Of a DNA stretch of 64,000 nt, positions 8,223 through 16,861 are shown piece by piece. Source of the DNA: Parapedobacter deserti (GTDB taxonomy: Bacteria; Bacteroidota; Bacteroidia; Sphingobacteriales; Sphingobacteriaceae); the NCBI RefSeq assembly GCF_042646065.1, contig NZ_JBHRTA010000027.1, positions 1-64,000 on the forward strand, read 5' to 3'. The notes below the pieces were generated by a model. It was not told the DNA's origin, did no database searches, and was given only the letters and a program-made list of their open reading frames with translations. How positions within the stretch are numbered: position 1 is the first letter of the stretch; every line of letters starts with the position of its first letter. A program made the position numbers and the translations under genes.

Positions 8223-8655
8223 GAACTCCAAGGCTGGCTCTGCAGCAATCGAAAACGTGCTTGGGAAGGGGAAGGTTGCTCGCCATCTGGATCTCCGTCG
8301 CTACGCTAGGATCTCCAAGGCTGGCTCTGCAGCAATCGAAAACGAGGAGTGAGGGGAGGGTTTTACTACTCACCGAGCAGTTTAGCCAGCCCACAAGAAA
8401 CCTAGCGGCGTGACCGCAGGGAGCGTTGCAGTTTCATTGGGCTGGATAACTGCACCTCACTCGCCATCTGGATCTCCGTCGGTACGCTAGGATCTCCAAG
8501 GCTGGCTCTGCAGCAGGCTTAACACCCCAATTCCCCCAAGCAGTTTAGCCAGCCCACAAGAAACCTAGCGGCGTGACCGCAGGGAGCGTTGCAGTTTCAT
8601 TGGGCTGGATAACTGGCGCCCCCACTCATTGCAGTTTCGTTGGGCTGGCTAACGG
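8178..8655. repeat. Mosaic of two palindromic repeat families (A-B-A-B)
   Basis: Family A is at 8178-8256, with perfect 15-base terminal arms (8178-8192 against 8242-8256), at about 8275-8343, and at about 8459-8516. Each carries the core GGATCTCCGTCG(C/G)TACGC then TAGG(A)(A/T)CTCC. Family B is a 75-base imperfect palindrome (CAGTTTAGCCAGCCCA ... TGGGCTGGATAACTG) present identically at 8378-8452 and 8541-8615, with a fragment at 8628-8655. The A+B pair is thus duplicated with a period near 163. Apart from the tail of the DUF5675 gene, 8223-8696 contains no gene. Confidence 0.88.
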
Positions 8656-8696
8656 CACCCACTAACAATTTTTTAATAACTAAAAAAGCAACAAAA

Positions 8697-8885
8697 ATGG
8701 AAAAGAAACAATCGATATACGAACAAGTAAAGGAGACGCTGGCAGTAGCCAGCCACTTTATCATCGCATCGCCGTTAAAGCTGCCACCGAAAGTCGTGGC
8801 GGTCGCCAAGTACCTGGCGCTGGCGCTGGGCGTGCTGGAGGCCGTAGAAAACGGCATAACGAAAGGAGGGGAAGATGAAGATTGA
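8697..8885 (+). CDS. Small helical protein (62 residues), cassette member
   Basis: The chosen start is ATG 8697 (MEKKQSIYEQVKETLAVA), preceded by an A-rich Bacteroidetes-style leader. An upstream in-frame ATG at 8640 lies inside the repeat and is unlikely. The middle is moderately hydrophobic (LKLPPKVVAVAKYLALALG) and the tail acidic (GGEDED). No family is recognised. It overlaps the next small gene by 11 bases, which argues that both are real and coupled. Confidence 0.55.
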   Translation: MEKKQSIYEQVKETLAVASHFIIASPLKLPPKVVAVAKYLALALGVLEAVENGITKGGEDED

Positions 8886-9045
8886 CCACCGGCTGGGCAT
8901 CGGCACAACGGGCGGTACGGTGCTGAGCGTCTTTGGCCAGTTGGGCCTGCATGATGTGCTGAAAACGGCCGTGTTGGCCGCCATTGGTGCAACGGTGAGC
9001 TTCGTGGTAAGCTGGTTGCTGCAACGATGGGGAAGGAGAAAGTAG
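8875..9045 (+). CDS. Small holin-like membrane protein (56 residues)
   Basis: It starts inside the end of the previous gene. The sequence MKIDHRLGIGTTGGTVLSVF leads to a clear transmembrane helix (VLAAIGATVSFVVSWLL) and a basic tail QRWGRRK. Size, a strong helix and a charged C-terminus resemble small phage holins, but homology is not shown. It is followed by a strong terminator at 9074, so this is the last gene of the DUF6266-DUF5675 cassette. Confidence 0.55.
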   Translation: MKIDHRLGIGTTGGTVLSVFGQLGLHDVLKTAVLAAIGATVSFVVSWLLQRWGRRK

Positions 9046-9073
9046 GATCAAAATACACTTCCCTATCCATTGG

Positions 9074-9104
9074 CCGGTATACGTAAGCGTATACCGGTTT
9101 TTTT
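9074..9104 (+). terminator. Strong rho-independent terminator
   Basis: A perfect 10-bp stem CCGGTATACG / CGTATACCGG with a TAAG loop is followed by seven T residues. It closes the DUF6266-DUF5675-holin-like cassette. Confidence 0.93.
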
Positions 9105-9380
9105 GTATGCCATGTAGGAGAAGTCCTTTAGAATCCGGTATCTGGGAATAGTGGACTTGGAGAAAAAGTTAGTCGTATAATGACAGAACTGATTTCGCTA
9201 TTAACTAGCGGATTAAGGCAAAAGTTTAGCTTAAAAATTGCATCATAGCGCTAAACGCTTCGTCCAACCGATAAATATTTCATTTTGTAGTAATAACTGG
9301 AAGATGCGACCCGCCTGGGCGATGATGATGCCTTAAATGCGCATCCCGAAATGTTAAAAATATCCAAATAATTTGGAGTT

Positions 9381-9420
9381 TACGAAAATGTTCGTAGTTT
9401 TGAATACGAAATAATTCGTA
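9381..9420 (+). promoter_or_regulatory. Two BlaI/MecI-type operators
   Basis: TACGAAAATGTTCGTA (9381-9396) and TACGAAATAATTCGTA (9405-9420) share inverted TACGAA / TTCGTA arms and are 24 bases apart centre to centre. They lie 14 bases or more upstream of the BlaI-type gene, as expected for an autoregulated BlaI/MecI operator. The assignment rests on position and symmetry. Confidence 0.85.
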
Positions 9421-9433
9421 ATATGAAAGTAGA

Positions 9434-9802
9434 ATGATAAAGCCGACAGATAGCGAAATGGAAATCCTGCAGGTGCTTTGGGAAAAAGGCCAGAGCAGTG
9501 TACGAGAAGTCTATGAAACCTTAGACAAGAAAAAGGTGGGCTATACCGCGATATTGAAACTCATGCAGATCATGCATGATAAAGGCATGGTAGTGCGCGA
9601 TACGTCATCGAAAACCCATCAATACAAGGCGGCGCTGGAAAAAGAGCACACGCAAGGGCAGTTTCTGGATAAGATGATCGATGCGGTTTACAACGGATCG
9701 ACCGCGCGGCTGGTGATGCAAGCGCTGGGAAACGATCGGGCCAGCCGGCAGGAGCTGGAAGAAATCAAGGAATTTTTAAAGAACCTGGAAGAAAATAAGT
9801 AG
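9434..9802 (+). CDS. BlaI/MecI/CopY family transcriptional repressor
   Basis: A 122-residue winged-helix repressor. The N-terminal region TDSEMEILQVLWEKGQSSVR and VGYTAILKLMQIMHDKGMV (residues 5-55) is the BlaI DNA-binding domain. The C-terminal half is a helical dimerisation part, which in this family is cut by the partner BlaR1-type protease to induce the operon. It sits 2 bases before the M56 protease gene and downstream of two matching palindromes, so it very likely represses its own operon. Confidence 0.93.
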   Translation: MIKPTDSEMEILQVLWEKGQSSVREVYETLDKKKVGYTAILKLMQIMHDKGMVVRDTSSKTHQYKAALEKEHTQGQFLDKMIDAVYNGSTARLVMQALGNDRASRQELEEIKEFLKNLEENK

Positions 9803-9804
9803 TC

Positions 9805-11367
9805 ATGGAAATCAACGTGTATAATCTGATACAAGCCCTTGGATGGAGTATGTTCCATTCGTTGGGGCTGGGTGCGTGCTGCTACGTGGCCCTGGGTATG
9901 CTGCGGCTGGCTAACACGCGGCAGTCCGCTGCGGCGAAACACAATACAGCATTGGGTATGCAGATCGTCGTGTTTGTTGGCTTTGTGGCTAGTTTCGTGT
10001 ATTACTACGGCAAATACAGCGTGGTTGAAATCCCGCAGGGGTTAGGGCCAGCAGAAATGATCCGGCAGGTGATTGCGGACCGCGGAAAGCCATTCAGCCT
10101 GGAAAGCCTCTTCCCGTACCTGGCAGGAGGTTACCTCATCGGCCTGGCGGTGCAGATGCTGCTGCTGGCCAGTAGCTATGTACGGCTGATGACGTTGAAA
10201 CACACCGGGCTGAGTCCCATCCCTTTACCCTGGATCGAGCTGTTTGAACAGTCCAGACGGAAGCTGGGCATTCAAAAAGCGGTTTCCATCTACCTGTCAC
10301 GCCATATTGCGGTGCCGCTAACCATCGGGTTCGTGAGGCCATTCGTGCTCTTTCCGTTCGCGTATGTAAACCGACTGAACGCTGATCAGGTAGAAGCCAT
10401 CCTGTTGCATGAGCTGGTACACATCAAACGACAGGATTTCCTGTGTAACTTATTCAAGGTAGCCATCGAAACCATCCTGTTCTTCAATCCGTTTATCTGG
10501 GCGCTATCCAGGGTGATAGCACGCGAGCGTGAGCATGCGTGTGACGATAGCGTATTGCAACAGCTTGGTACGCCGATGCACTATGCCCGTGCCCTCGTAA
10601 CGCTGGAAGAACTGCGGATGGCCAGGGCTCCAGCCCTGAGCATGGCCGCAACGGGAGCGAAAAACCAATTACTCCAACGAATAAAACGAATGACCAACAT
10701 GGAATCGAATAAAAGAAACATCAAGCAACAGCTAATTGCCGTTGTTGCCAGCTCGCTGGCGCTCTTTACCATCGCGATGCTCATCCCTGCCCAACCGACA
10801 AATGCAGGGGAAATGGCCTTAGCGCCGATGGATGCCGCAGCGTTTGGGAACGCTGTCGTCGCAGTGAATACTGACACGGTGGCGCCAGCTAAACCAGTAC
10901 CACCAGTACCACCAGTTGATGCAAAACGCCCGACTAAGCCGGCACCCCCGGTTCCGGCCGTGCCACCTGCTGACACCATCGTGCCGAAAGTCCCGGCAGT
11001 ACCCGATACGGCAAGGTTGCCCAAAAAGATAGGTGCTGAAATAAAGAAGTTGGAGAAAAACGCCATGGAATTACAGAAACAGCTGGATGCTCCGGAATGG
11101 AAACGGCACGTGGCCGAAGTCGAAAACCAGGCGGCTAAACTCAATGCGTATTTCAATTCGGAAGAATGGAAATCCAAAATGGATAACATCACCTCCTATT
11201 TTGAATCGCCGGAATGGAAAGAACAAATCGCCGAAATGGAAAAGAGTGCGGAAGGTATCGAAAGATACTTTGAATCTCCGGAATGGAAAGCAAAAGTGAA
11301 AAAGATCGAAGAAGGCGCTAAGGAAATTGGAAAGTACTTCGATAGCGATAAGTGGAAACGTAGGTAA
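9805..11367 (+). CDS. BlaR1-type M56 metallopeptidase with a Pro-rich linker and EWK repeats
   Basis: A 520-residue membrane protease. Several transmembrane helices flank a gluzincin site HELVH (202-206) with EREHACDD (241-248) downstream, typical of peptidase M56 (BlaR1/MecR1). After a further helix near 310 the usual penicillin-binding sensor domain is absent. Instead there is a Pro-rich stretch (KPVPPVPPVDAKRP, KPAPPVPAVPP) and then about 95 residues with five irregular units built on (D/E/N)S(P/E)EWK...YF (DAPEWK, NSEEWK, ESPEWK twice, SDKWK). The extension is predicted to be helical, charged and probably periplasmic, and may be the sensing part. By analogy the protease would cleave the BlaI-type repressor. 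Confidence 0.9.
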   Translation: MEINVYNLIQALGWSMFHSLGLGACCYVALGMLRLANTRQSAAAKHNTALGMQIVVFVGFVASFVYYYGKYSVVEIPQGLGPAEMIRQVIADRGKPFSLESLFPYLAGGYLIGLAVQMLLLASSYVRLMTLKHTGLSPIPLPWIELFEQSRRKLGIQKAVSIYLSRHIAVPLTIGFVRPFVLFPFAYVNRLNADQVEAILLHELVHIKRQDFLCNLFKVAIETILFFNPFIWALSRVIAREREHACDDSVLQQLGTPMHYARALVTLEELRMARAPALSMAATGAKNQLLQRIKRMTNMESNKRNIKQQLIAVVASSLALFTIAMLIPAQPTNAGEMALAPMDAAAFGNAVVAVNTDTVAPAKPVPPVPPVDAKRPTKPAPPVPAVPPADTIVPKVPAVPDTARLPKKIGAEIKKLEKNAMELQKQLDAPEWKRHVAEVENQAAKLNAYFNSEEWKSKMDNITSYFESPEWKEQIAEMEKSAEGIERYFESPEWKAKVKKIEEGAKEIGKYFDSDKWKRR

Positions 11368-11598
11368 TCGTAGGTAAAGGTTATAAACTTTTCCAGGTTT
11401 TTTCTGAATCGTAGTGACATCGTGAATTAGTTAAGGGGTTGGCTGAGATAGTGGTATGCGTATAAAATAATTCATAGCAAATACAACAATCATCCATTAC
11501 AAATGGAAGATATTATCCAGTGGCAATGGGAGATATTAGATTCATTGTTCGATTAGCTCGAATCAGTCGCTATTATGCCAATAACGGGGTGGGCTTTA

Positions 11599-11673
11599 TT
11601 TAGCCCATTGCAGACACGACATAGGAGACGGTCGCGTAGCGCCCCGGGTTCAGTCGTGCAGCAATAAGCTAAA
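11599..11673. repeat. Palindromic repeat element, single copy
   Basis: The arms TTTAGCCCATTGC and GCAATAAGCTAAA (two mismatches) enclose inner arms CACGAC / GTCGTG and the core ATAGGAGACGG then CGTAGCGCCCCGGG. It is the same architecture as the element at 6136-6214 with different outer arms. The remainder of 11368-11759 holds no gene; a short direct repeat AATGG(A/G)AGATATTA occurs near 11502 and 11526. Confidence 0.8.
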
Positions 11674-11759
11674 ACCATGCGATTGATCCAGATAATTAAC
11701 CAATTCATAACATGCCAGCGGCAATAGGTGTCGCACCTTTGTTTAATTTTGCCCGCGCC

Positions 11760-12365
11760 ATGGAGATTGTTAAGAATTGGAGCAGTGAGCAGGTAATCGA
11801 TGAACTGAGTGCAGGCAATCGCCATGCTTTCGCTTTCGTTGTGCGCACATATTCTCGACAACTGTTGCAATCGGCTTTCCGGTATACCAAAGATCAATGC
11901 CAGGCAGAAGATTTGGTACAGGACATCTTTATGGATCTATGGGAGCGCCGGGGTAAACTCAGAATAACAACGTCACTCAACGCTTACCTCAATAGCATGC
12001 TGAAACATCGGTTTCTCCGGTTGGTTGCTCGTAGCAACCTGCATGAGCAAGCCATGGCCCACCTGCTGCAAAGGATCGATCAGATGGAGAATGTTATCTT
12101 GGATGCAATGGACGCGTCGGACCTGCAGCAAACACTATCTGCCGCAGTAGATCGTCTGCCTGAAAACATGCGAAAAATATTTTACCTGCGTAGTGAAGAT
12201 TTTACGCTCAGGGAAATCGCCCAGGCGCTTGGCCTTGCCGAGCAGACGGTAAAAAGCTACCACAGCGAACTCAACCGCCGCATCCGGGAGGCTGTGCTGG
12301 CGCGGCATCCTGATATCAGCCACTCCCTGCTAGCTCTTATCGTAGCTAGGCTGATGGAAAATTAA
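11760..12365 (+). CDS. ECF RNA polymerase sigma factor (FecI/SusCD-associated)
   Basis: About 200 residues. Region 2 is seen as HAFAFVVRTYSRQLLQSAF and QAEDLVQDIFMDLWER. Region 4 is LPENMRKIFYLRSEDFTLRE then IAQALGLAEQTVKSYHSELN. This is the Bacteroidetes family that activates SusC/SusD loci under FecR control. The start MEIVKNWSS (11760) is preferred over an upstream ATG at 11712, which would add a non-conserved leader. FecR, SusC, SusD and a phosphoesterase follow on the same strand, so it probably switches on that locus. Confidence 0.88.
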   Translation: MEIVKNWSSEQVIDELSAGNRHAFAFVVRTYSRQLLQSAFRYTKDQCQAEDLVQDIFMDLWERRGKLRITTSLNAYLNSMLKHRFLRLVARSNLHEQAMAHLLQRIDQMENVILDAMDASDLQQTLSAAVDRLPENMRKIFYLRSEDFTLREIAQALGLAEQTVKSYHSELNRRIREAVLARHPDISHSLLALIVARLMEN

Positions 12366-12433
12366 CGATCTCTTTATAGTTCCTTAATATACTTTTCCGG
12401 CGGTTATGTCCCTTTCTTCATAAAGGGCATACT

Positions 12434-13393
12434 GTGGAATCTTCCAAACTCAAGGAATTAATTAACCGCTATCAAAGTGGAAAGGCTACATCAGCCGAGC
12501 GCTACGTGGTAGATTGCTGGCTCGAATCGCTTCAAAAAGCGGGCGATCGGAACCAAGCACTTGATGACCCCGGCTACCTGTCGTCGTTTCAACAAGAATT
12601 ACTCTTTCGGGTGCTGGGCGAGGCGCACCAGCCCCGAAACCGCTACCCACGCATACGATGGGCGATTGCGGCACTCGTACTTTGCACCGTTTCATTGTCC
12701 ATACTGTTTTACTTCCGGCAAGTTCCGAACAAGGCAGACCCTGCCCAGAAGAAAATGGTGCAAACCAGCGTAACGGGTGTCAACCAAGTGAAACGACTGC
12801 TACTGCCTGATAGTACCGTGGTGTACCTTAATGCTAATACTTCCCTGCAACTGCCGGCAAATTTTGGAGCCGATGATCGGGTAGTGAAACTCGTCGGCGA
12901 GGCGTATTTCGAAGTGAAACATGATTCGACGAGGCCATTTATCGTCACAGCAGACGATTTGCAGGTGACGGTTCTCGGCACGGCATTCAATGTGAGCGCT
13001 TACGCCGCGCTGGCCGATATTGAAGTAACGGTAGGCTCTGGTAGGGTGCAGGTCGCCGATGCAAAGCGAACGCTTGGCTTGTTGCACGCTGAAGAGGGGA
13101 TAACTTATAACCGCCAGACGGCTGATTTTCAGTACACACGAGCGCAACCAACTACTAAATCCTTGTGGCGGGAAGGCGTCGATGTGCTGGCAGACGCCCC
13201 GTTTGCGGTGTTGGCGCAAGTGTTATACAATCGCTATGGCGTGCAACTCGAAAGTACAGACCCTCAAGTCCGCACATCGTCATTTCATTTCACCATGCGC
13301 GCTACCCGAACATTGGAGCAGACAATGGAACAGCTATCTGAAATGCTGAAGAAAAAATACAGAAAGGAGGGCAACCGGATTATCATTTATTGA
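12434..13393 (+). CDS. FecR family anti-sigma factor, GTG start
   Basis: A 319-residue single-pass membrane regulator. There is a cytoplasmic sigma-binding N-terminus (LINRYQSGKATSAERYVVD), one transmembrane helix (WAIAALVLCTVSLSILFYF, about 77-95) and a periplasmic FecR domain (KRLLLPDSTVVYLNANTSLQ, GEAYFEVKHDSTRPF, VLGTAFNVSAY). It ends in a secretin/TonB-type short domain that contacts the transporter. No ATG is available in frame, so GTG at 12434 is chosen. It should hold the adjacent sigma factor inactive until the TonB receptor signals. Confidence 0.9.
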   Translation: MESSKLKELINRYQSGKATSAERYVVDCWLESLQKAGDRNQALDDPGYLSSFQQELLFRVLGEAHQPRNRYPRIRWAIAALVLCTVSLSILFYFRQVPNKADPAQKKMVQTSVTGVNQVKRLLLPDSTVVYLNANTSLQLPANFGADDRVVKLVGEAYFEVKHDSTRPFIVTADDLQVTVLGTAFNVSAYAALADIEVTVGSGRVQVADAKRTLGLLHAEEGITYNRQTADFQYTRAQPTTKSLWREGVDVLADAPFAVLAQVLYNRYGVQLESTDPQVRTSSFHFTMRATRTLEQTMEQLSEMLKKKYRKEGNRIIIY

Positions 13394-13554
13394 TTAAAAA
13401 TCAGGGCCGCAAAGTGCGGCACCTGTTTAAGATGGGGTGAACAGTAGACAGATTGGACCCCTGCGCTGCCCCCCGTGTTAGCTTATACAAAGTATTGACC
13501 AACGCCCCAAAAGTAGGGAATATCCCTGAATATGGGGTTATTATATCCATATAT

Positions 13555-16500
13555 ATGAACTTTTTACCGCATTGGAAGTGGTATATGAAAATTACAGCAC
13601 TACTTTATTTTATTTTGGCCGTGGCCGCTCCACTGTTGCACGCCGCGCCCGTACATGCGCAGGTACTGAAGAAGCGGATCACCGTCAATTATCAGCAATC
13701 TACCTTACAAGAGGTAGTTGAAGACCTACAACGGCAAGCTCGGGTGGATTTCGGATTTACCAAGGAACTTAAACTGGAGGAGCTTGCCGTGAAGGACGTT
13801 AATTTTAATAACAGTCCGCTGGGCGATGTATTGGCGGCCTTGCTTTCTCCGCACCACATCGCGTTTAACGAGGTGGCAGGTGCCATCGTGTTGTCGCGTG
13901 CACAGCAACCCGGCCGCATAACCATCCGCGTTGTGGGTGAGCAAGATGAGCCACTGGGAGGTGCAAGCATTCGAATCGTGGAATTGGGAAATAGCTACCG
14001 TGCAGGTGCCGACGGCAGTTTTTCGTTAAACGTGAAGCCGGGAACCTACACCCTCGATGTGACGTACTTGTCTTATCAAGCGCAGCACCGTACAGGCGTA
14101 GTAGTGGAAGAGGGACGGCACATTACGGTGAATTTTACCTTGCAGGCGGATGAAGGTGCATTGGATGAGGTGGTAGTGGTGGGGTATGGTGTGCAGAAAA
14201 AAATAAACCTCACGGGCTCGGTCAGCACCGTCGATGGTGCTGACCTTGCGAAACGGCCGGTAATGCGGGCAACCTCCGCTTTACAGGGGCTGATGCCCGG
14301 CGTTACGGTGACCCAACTGTCCGGACAGCCCGGCAGCGATGGCGCCAACATCCGCATCCGCGGTATCGGTACACTCGGTAATGCCGATCCGTTGGTGCTG
14401 ATTGATGGAGTGAGTGGTAACCTAGATGGGGTAGACCCTAATGATATCGCTTCGGTATCGGTACTAAAGGATGCAGCCTCGGCTGCCATCTATGGTGCCC
14501 GCGCCGCGAATGGTGTGATCTTGGTGACGACCAAAAAATCGGGATCGGACACATTGAAGTTGACGTACAACGGCTATGTGGGGCTCCAACGCTTTACGGA
14601 AAAGCCCGAATTTGTAGATGGCTATACCTACATGCTGAAGATGAATGAGGCGTATGCCAATATGGGACGAACACCGTTGTACGACGAAGCGTACCTGGGC
14701 GATTACTTGCGCTATAAAGATACAGACCCGGATACGTATCCCGATACGGATTGGCAGAAGGAACTGTATACCGGACCGGGAATGAACCAGCATCATTATG
14801 TAAGCATCAGCGGTGGATCAAAAGTGAATGTGATGAGCTCGCTGGCCTACCAAGATCAGGATGGCTTGATACCCAATTTCAGGTCGCAACGGTATTCGTT
14901 TCGCCTGAACGCCAGAATGAACATCAAAGAAAACCTGCAATCAACGGTGTTGCTCATGGGAAGGACCAGTCCAACGACGGTGCCCACCAACGAAGGTAAC
15001 ATCAAGAATGCCGTAAACCGTAATCCGCCGATTTATGTAGCGCGGCTGGCCGATGGGCGGTGGGGCGTTGCCTCAAATGGTTTTAATCCAATTGCCCAAG
15101 CCAATGATGGCGGCTTGGTTGAAAATACGTCTGATCAGTTTCGGATAACAGCTCAGCTGAACTACCAGCCATTTGAAGGTGCCGACGTAGAATTGAGTTA
15201 TTCGCCCGAATTAAGGGGGAGGGATGGCAAAACGTTCAATAGGGCCATCGAGACGTTTGATCCAAGTATGGAAACGCCGGCTTTTACCCAGCCTGCCGTG
15301 AGCAGCCTGGTGCGTTCCAATGTACGCACATGGGAAAATACACTACGCCTTTTGGGCCGATATCACAAGCAATTGGGGCAGCACGGGTTTTCGGTGTTGG
15401 CGGGCTTTGAACAGGTTGCTTTCCGGACGGATGATTTCAGGGCGCGCAGAGAGGGTTTCCCCCTGCCCGATTATCAACAGCTTGAGGCCGGATCTGTAGT
15501 GAATTGGAGCAACGGTGGGTCGGGATCGGAATGGTCGCTGCGTTCGTATTTCGGCCGGATGAACTATTCGTGGGCTGACAAGTACTTATTGGAAGCTAAC
15601 ATGCGGGCCGATGGTTCATCGCGTTTTCCGACGGGTAACAAGTATGGGGTGTTTCCTTCAGTTTCGGCTGGATGGCGCATTTCCGGCGAGGACTTCTTCG
15701 ATGGGGTCGGCTGGGTTTCGGATTTGAAGTTGAGGGCCTCATGGGGTAGGTTGGGCAATCAGGAGATTGGCACCTATCCGTTTTCGTCGGTGATTGAGTT
15801 GGGCCGGAGTTTTGTGTTCGGCGGTATGCCAGCGGATGGTGGATCACAGAAGCTGATGGCCAACGAACACATCTCATGGGAAACGACTGAAACCGGAAAT
15901 CTCGGCTTGGATGCTGTTATGTTCAATAACCGCCTGAGTCTATCAGGCGAATACTACCGCCGCAATACAACGGGTATTCTGCTGCAGCTTCCCGTGCCTT
16001 CGATCATCGGCTTGTCCGAGCCCTATCAAAACGCAGGGGTGGTACAAAATACCGGCTGGGACCTAGCCGTAAACTACCAGGGGCACCACGGCAGTTTCCG
16101 GTACCAGGCGGGCCTTAACCTTTCTAACGTGCACAATGAGGTCGTTGACCTGAAAGGTGCCGGCCCGATCATTAACGGCTTCGAATTGATCGAAGAGGGA
16201 TATCCCATTAATACGTTATTCGGATATCAGGCAATGGGCCTCTTCCAAAACGATGAACAGGTTTCTTCCTCGCCCGGTCAGTTCGGTATTTATGGGCCCG
16301 GCGATATCAGGTACAGGGATGTAGACGGTAATAACGCTATTGGTGCGGAAGACCGTATGCCCATCGGAAACCCCATTCCCCGGTATACATTTGGGTTGAC
16401 GCTCAACGCGCAATATAAGGCTTTCGACGTGAGCGTGTTGGTGCAGGGCGTAGGGAAAAAAGATGCGTTATTTAACCAAAATGTGGTTTGGGCATTGTAT

Positions 16501-16851
16501 AACAACGCAAAGATCCAAACATGGCAATTGGATCATTGGACGCCGGAGAATACTAACGCGACTTACCCGAGGTTGATTGCCGAAACCAGCCATAATAACT
16601 TTCAGAATTCAAGTTACTGGGTGTACCGGTCGGCGTATGCACGCCTCAAGAATGTGCAACTGGGCTACACGTTTTCAAACGTACGAAATGCCCGGTTGCC
16701 CTTTGAACGCCTTCGGGTTTATGCCACCGGTGATAATATTTTTACTTGGAGCGACATGCCCACTGGGTGGGATCCGGAACGGCCTAATGGCAACCCTTCT
16801 TACTACCCCGTCTCGTCTACATTTTTGGTCGGACTGGAACTAACTTTTTAA
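13555..16851 (+). CDS. SusC/RagA family TonB-dependent outer-membrane receptor (with STN domain)
   Basis: A protein of about 1100 residues. A signal peptide (KITALLYFILAVAAPLLHA ... VHAQ) precedes an STN domain (LKKRITVNYQQSTLQEVVED), which marks a receptor that signals to FecR. Next come a carboxypeptidase-like beta domain (GEQDEPLGGASIRIVELGN), the SusC signature and plug (VVVVGYGVQKKINLTGS, RIRGIGTLGNADPLVLIDGV, LKDAASAAIYGARAANGVIL) and a beta-barrel ending in ...FLVGLELTF. ATG 13555 is chosen. An upstream TTG-initiated extension is not convincing. With SusD it forms the import complex of this locus. Confidence 0.95.
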   Translation: MNFLPHWKWYMKITALLYFILAVAAPLLHAAPVHAQVLKKRITVNYQQSTLQEVVEDLQRQARVDFGFTKELKLEELAVKDVNFNNSPLGDVLAALLSPHHIAFNEVAGAIVLSRAQQPGRITIRVVGEQDEPLGGASIRIVELGNSYRAGADGSFSLNVKPGTYTLDVTYLSYQAQHRTGVVVEEGRHITVNFTLQADEGALDEVVVVGYGVQKKINLTGSVSTVDGADLAKRPVMRATSALQGLMPGVTVTQLSGQPGSDGANIRIRGIGTLGNADPLVLIDGVSGNLDGVDPNDIASVSVLKDAASAAIYGARAANGVILVTTKKSGSDTLKLTYNGYVGLQRFTEKPEFVDGYTYMLKMNEAYANMGRTPLYDEAYLGDYLRYKDTDPDTYPDTDWQKELYTGPGMNQHHYVSISGGSKVNVMSSLAYQDQDGLIPNFRSQRYSFRLNARMNIKENLQSTVLLMGRTSPTTVPTNEGNIKNAVNRNPPIYVARLADGRWGVASNGFNPIAQANDGGLVENTSDQFRITAQLNYQPFEGADVELSYSPELRGRDGKTFNRAIETFDPSMETPAFTQPAVSSLVRSNVRTWENTLRLLGRYHKQLGQHGFSVLAGFEQVAFRTDDFRARREGFPLPDYQQLEAGSVVNWSNGGSGSEWSLRSYFGRMNYSWADKYLLEANMRADGSSRFPTGNKYGVFPSVSAGWRISGEDFFDGVGWVSDLKLRASWGRLGNQEIGTYPFSSVIELGRSFVFGGMPADGGSQKLMANEHISWETTETGNLGLDAVMFNNRLSLSGEYYRRNTTGILLQLPVPSIIGLSEPYQNAGVVQNTGWDLAVNYQGHHGSFRYQAGLNLSNVHNEVVDLKGAGPIINGFELIEEGYPINTLFGYQAMGLFQNDEQVSSSPGQFGIYGPGDIRYRDVDGNNAIGAEDRMPIGNPIPRYTFGLTLNAQYKAFDVSVLVQGVGKKDALFNQNVVWALYNNAKIQTWQLDHWTPENTNATYPRLIAETSHNNFQNSSYWVYRSAYARLKNVQLGYTFSNVRNARLPFERLRVYATGDNIFTWSDMPTGWDPERPNGNPSYYPVSSTFLVGLELTF

Positions 16852-16861
16852 ACGTTGAACC

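Larger units (their letters stand above)
9046..9433. other. Intergenic region: terminator, then regulatory DNA
   Basis: It begins with the terminator at 9074-9104 and ends with the two BlaI-type operators at 9381-9420. The 270 bases between show no gene or RNA that I can recognise. Confidence 0.5.

Noticed and set aside
9361..9433. Classical penicillinase operon including a beta-lactamase.
   Set aside because: The BlaI/BlaR1-type pair has no beta-lactamase next to it and the sensor domain is missing; the serine hydrolase at 0.5-1.5 kb is too far away to be linked.
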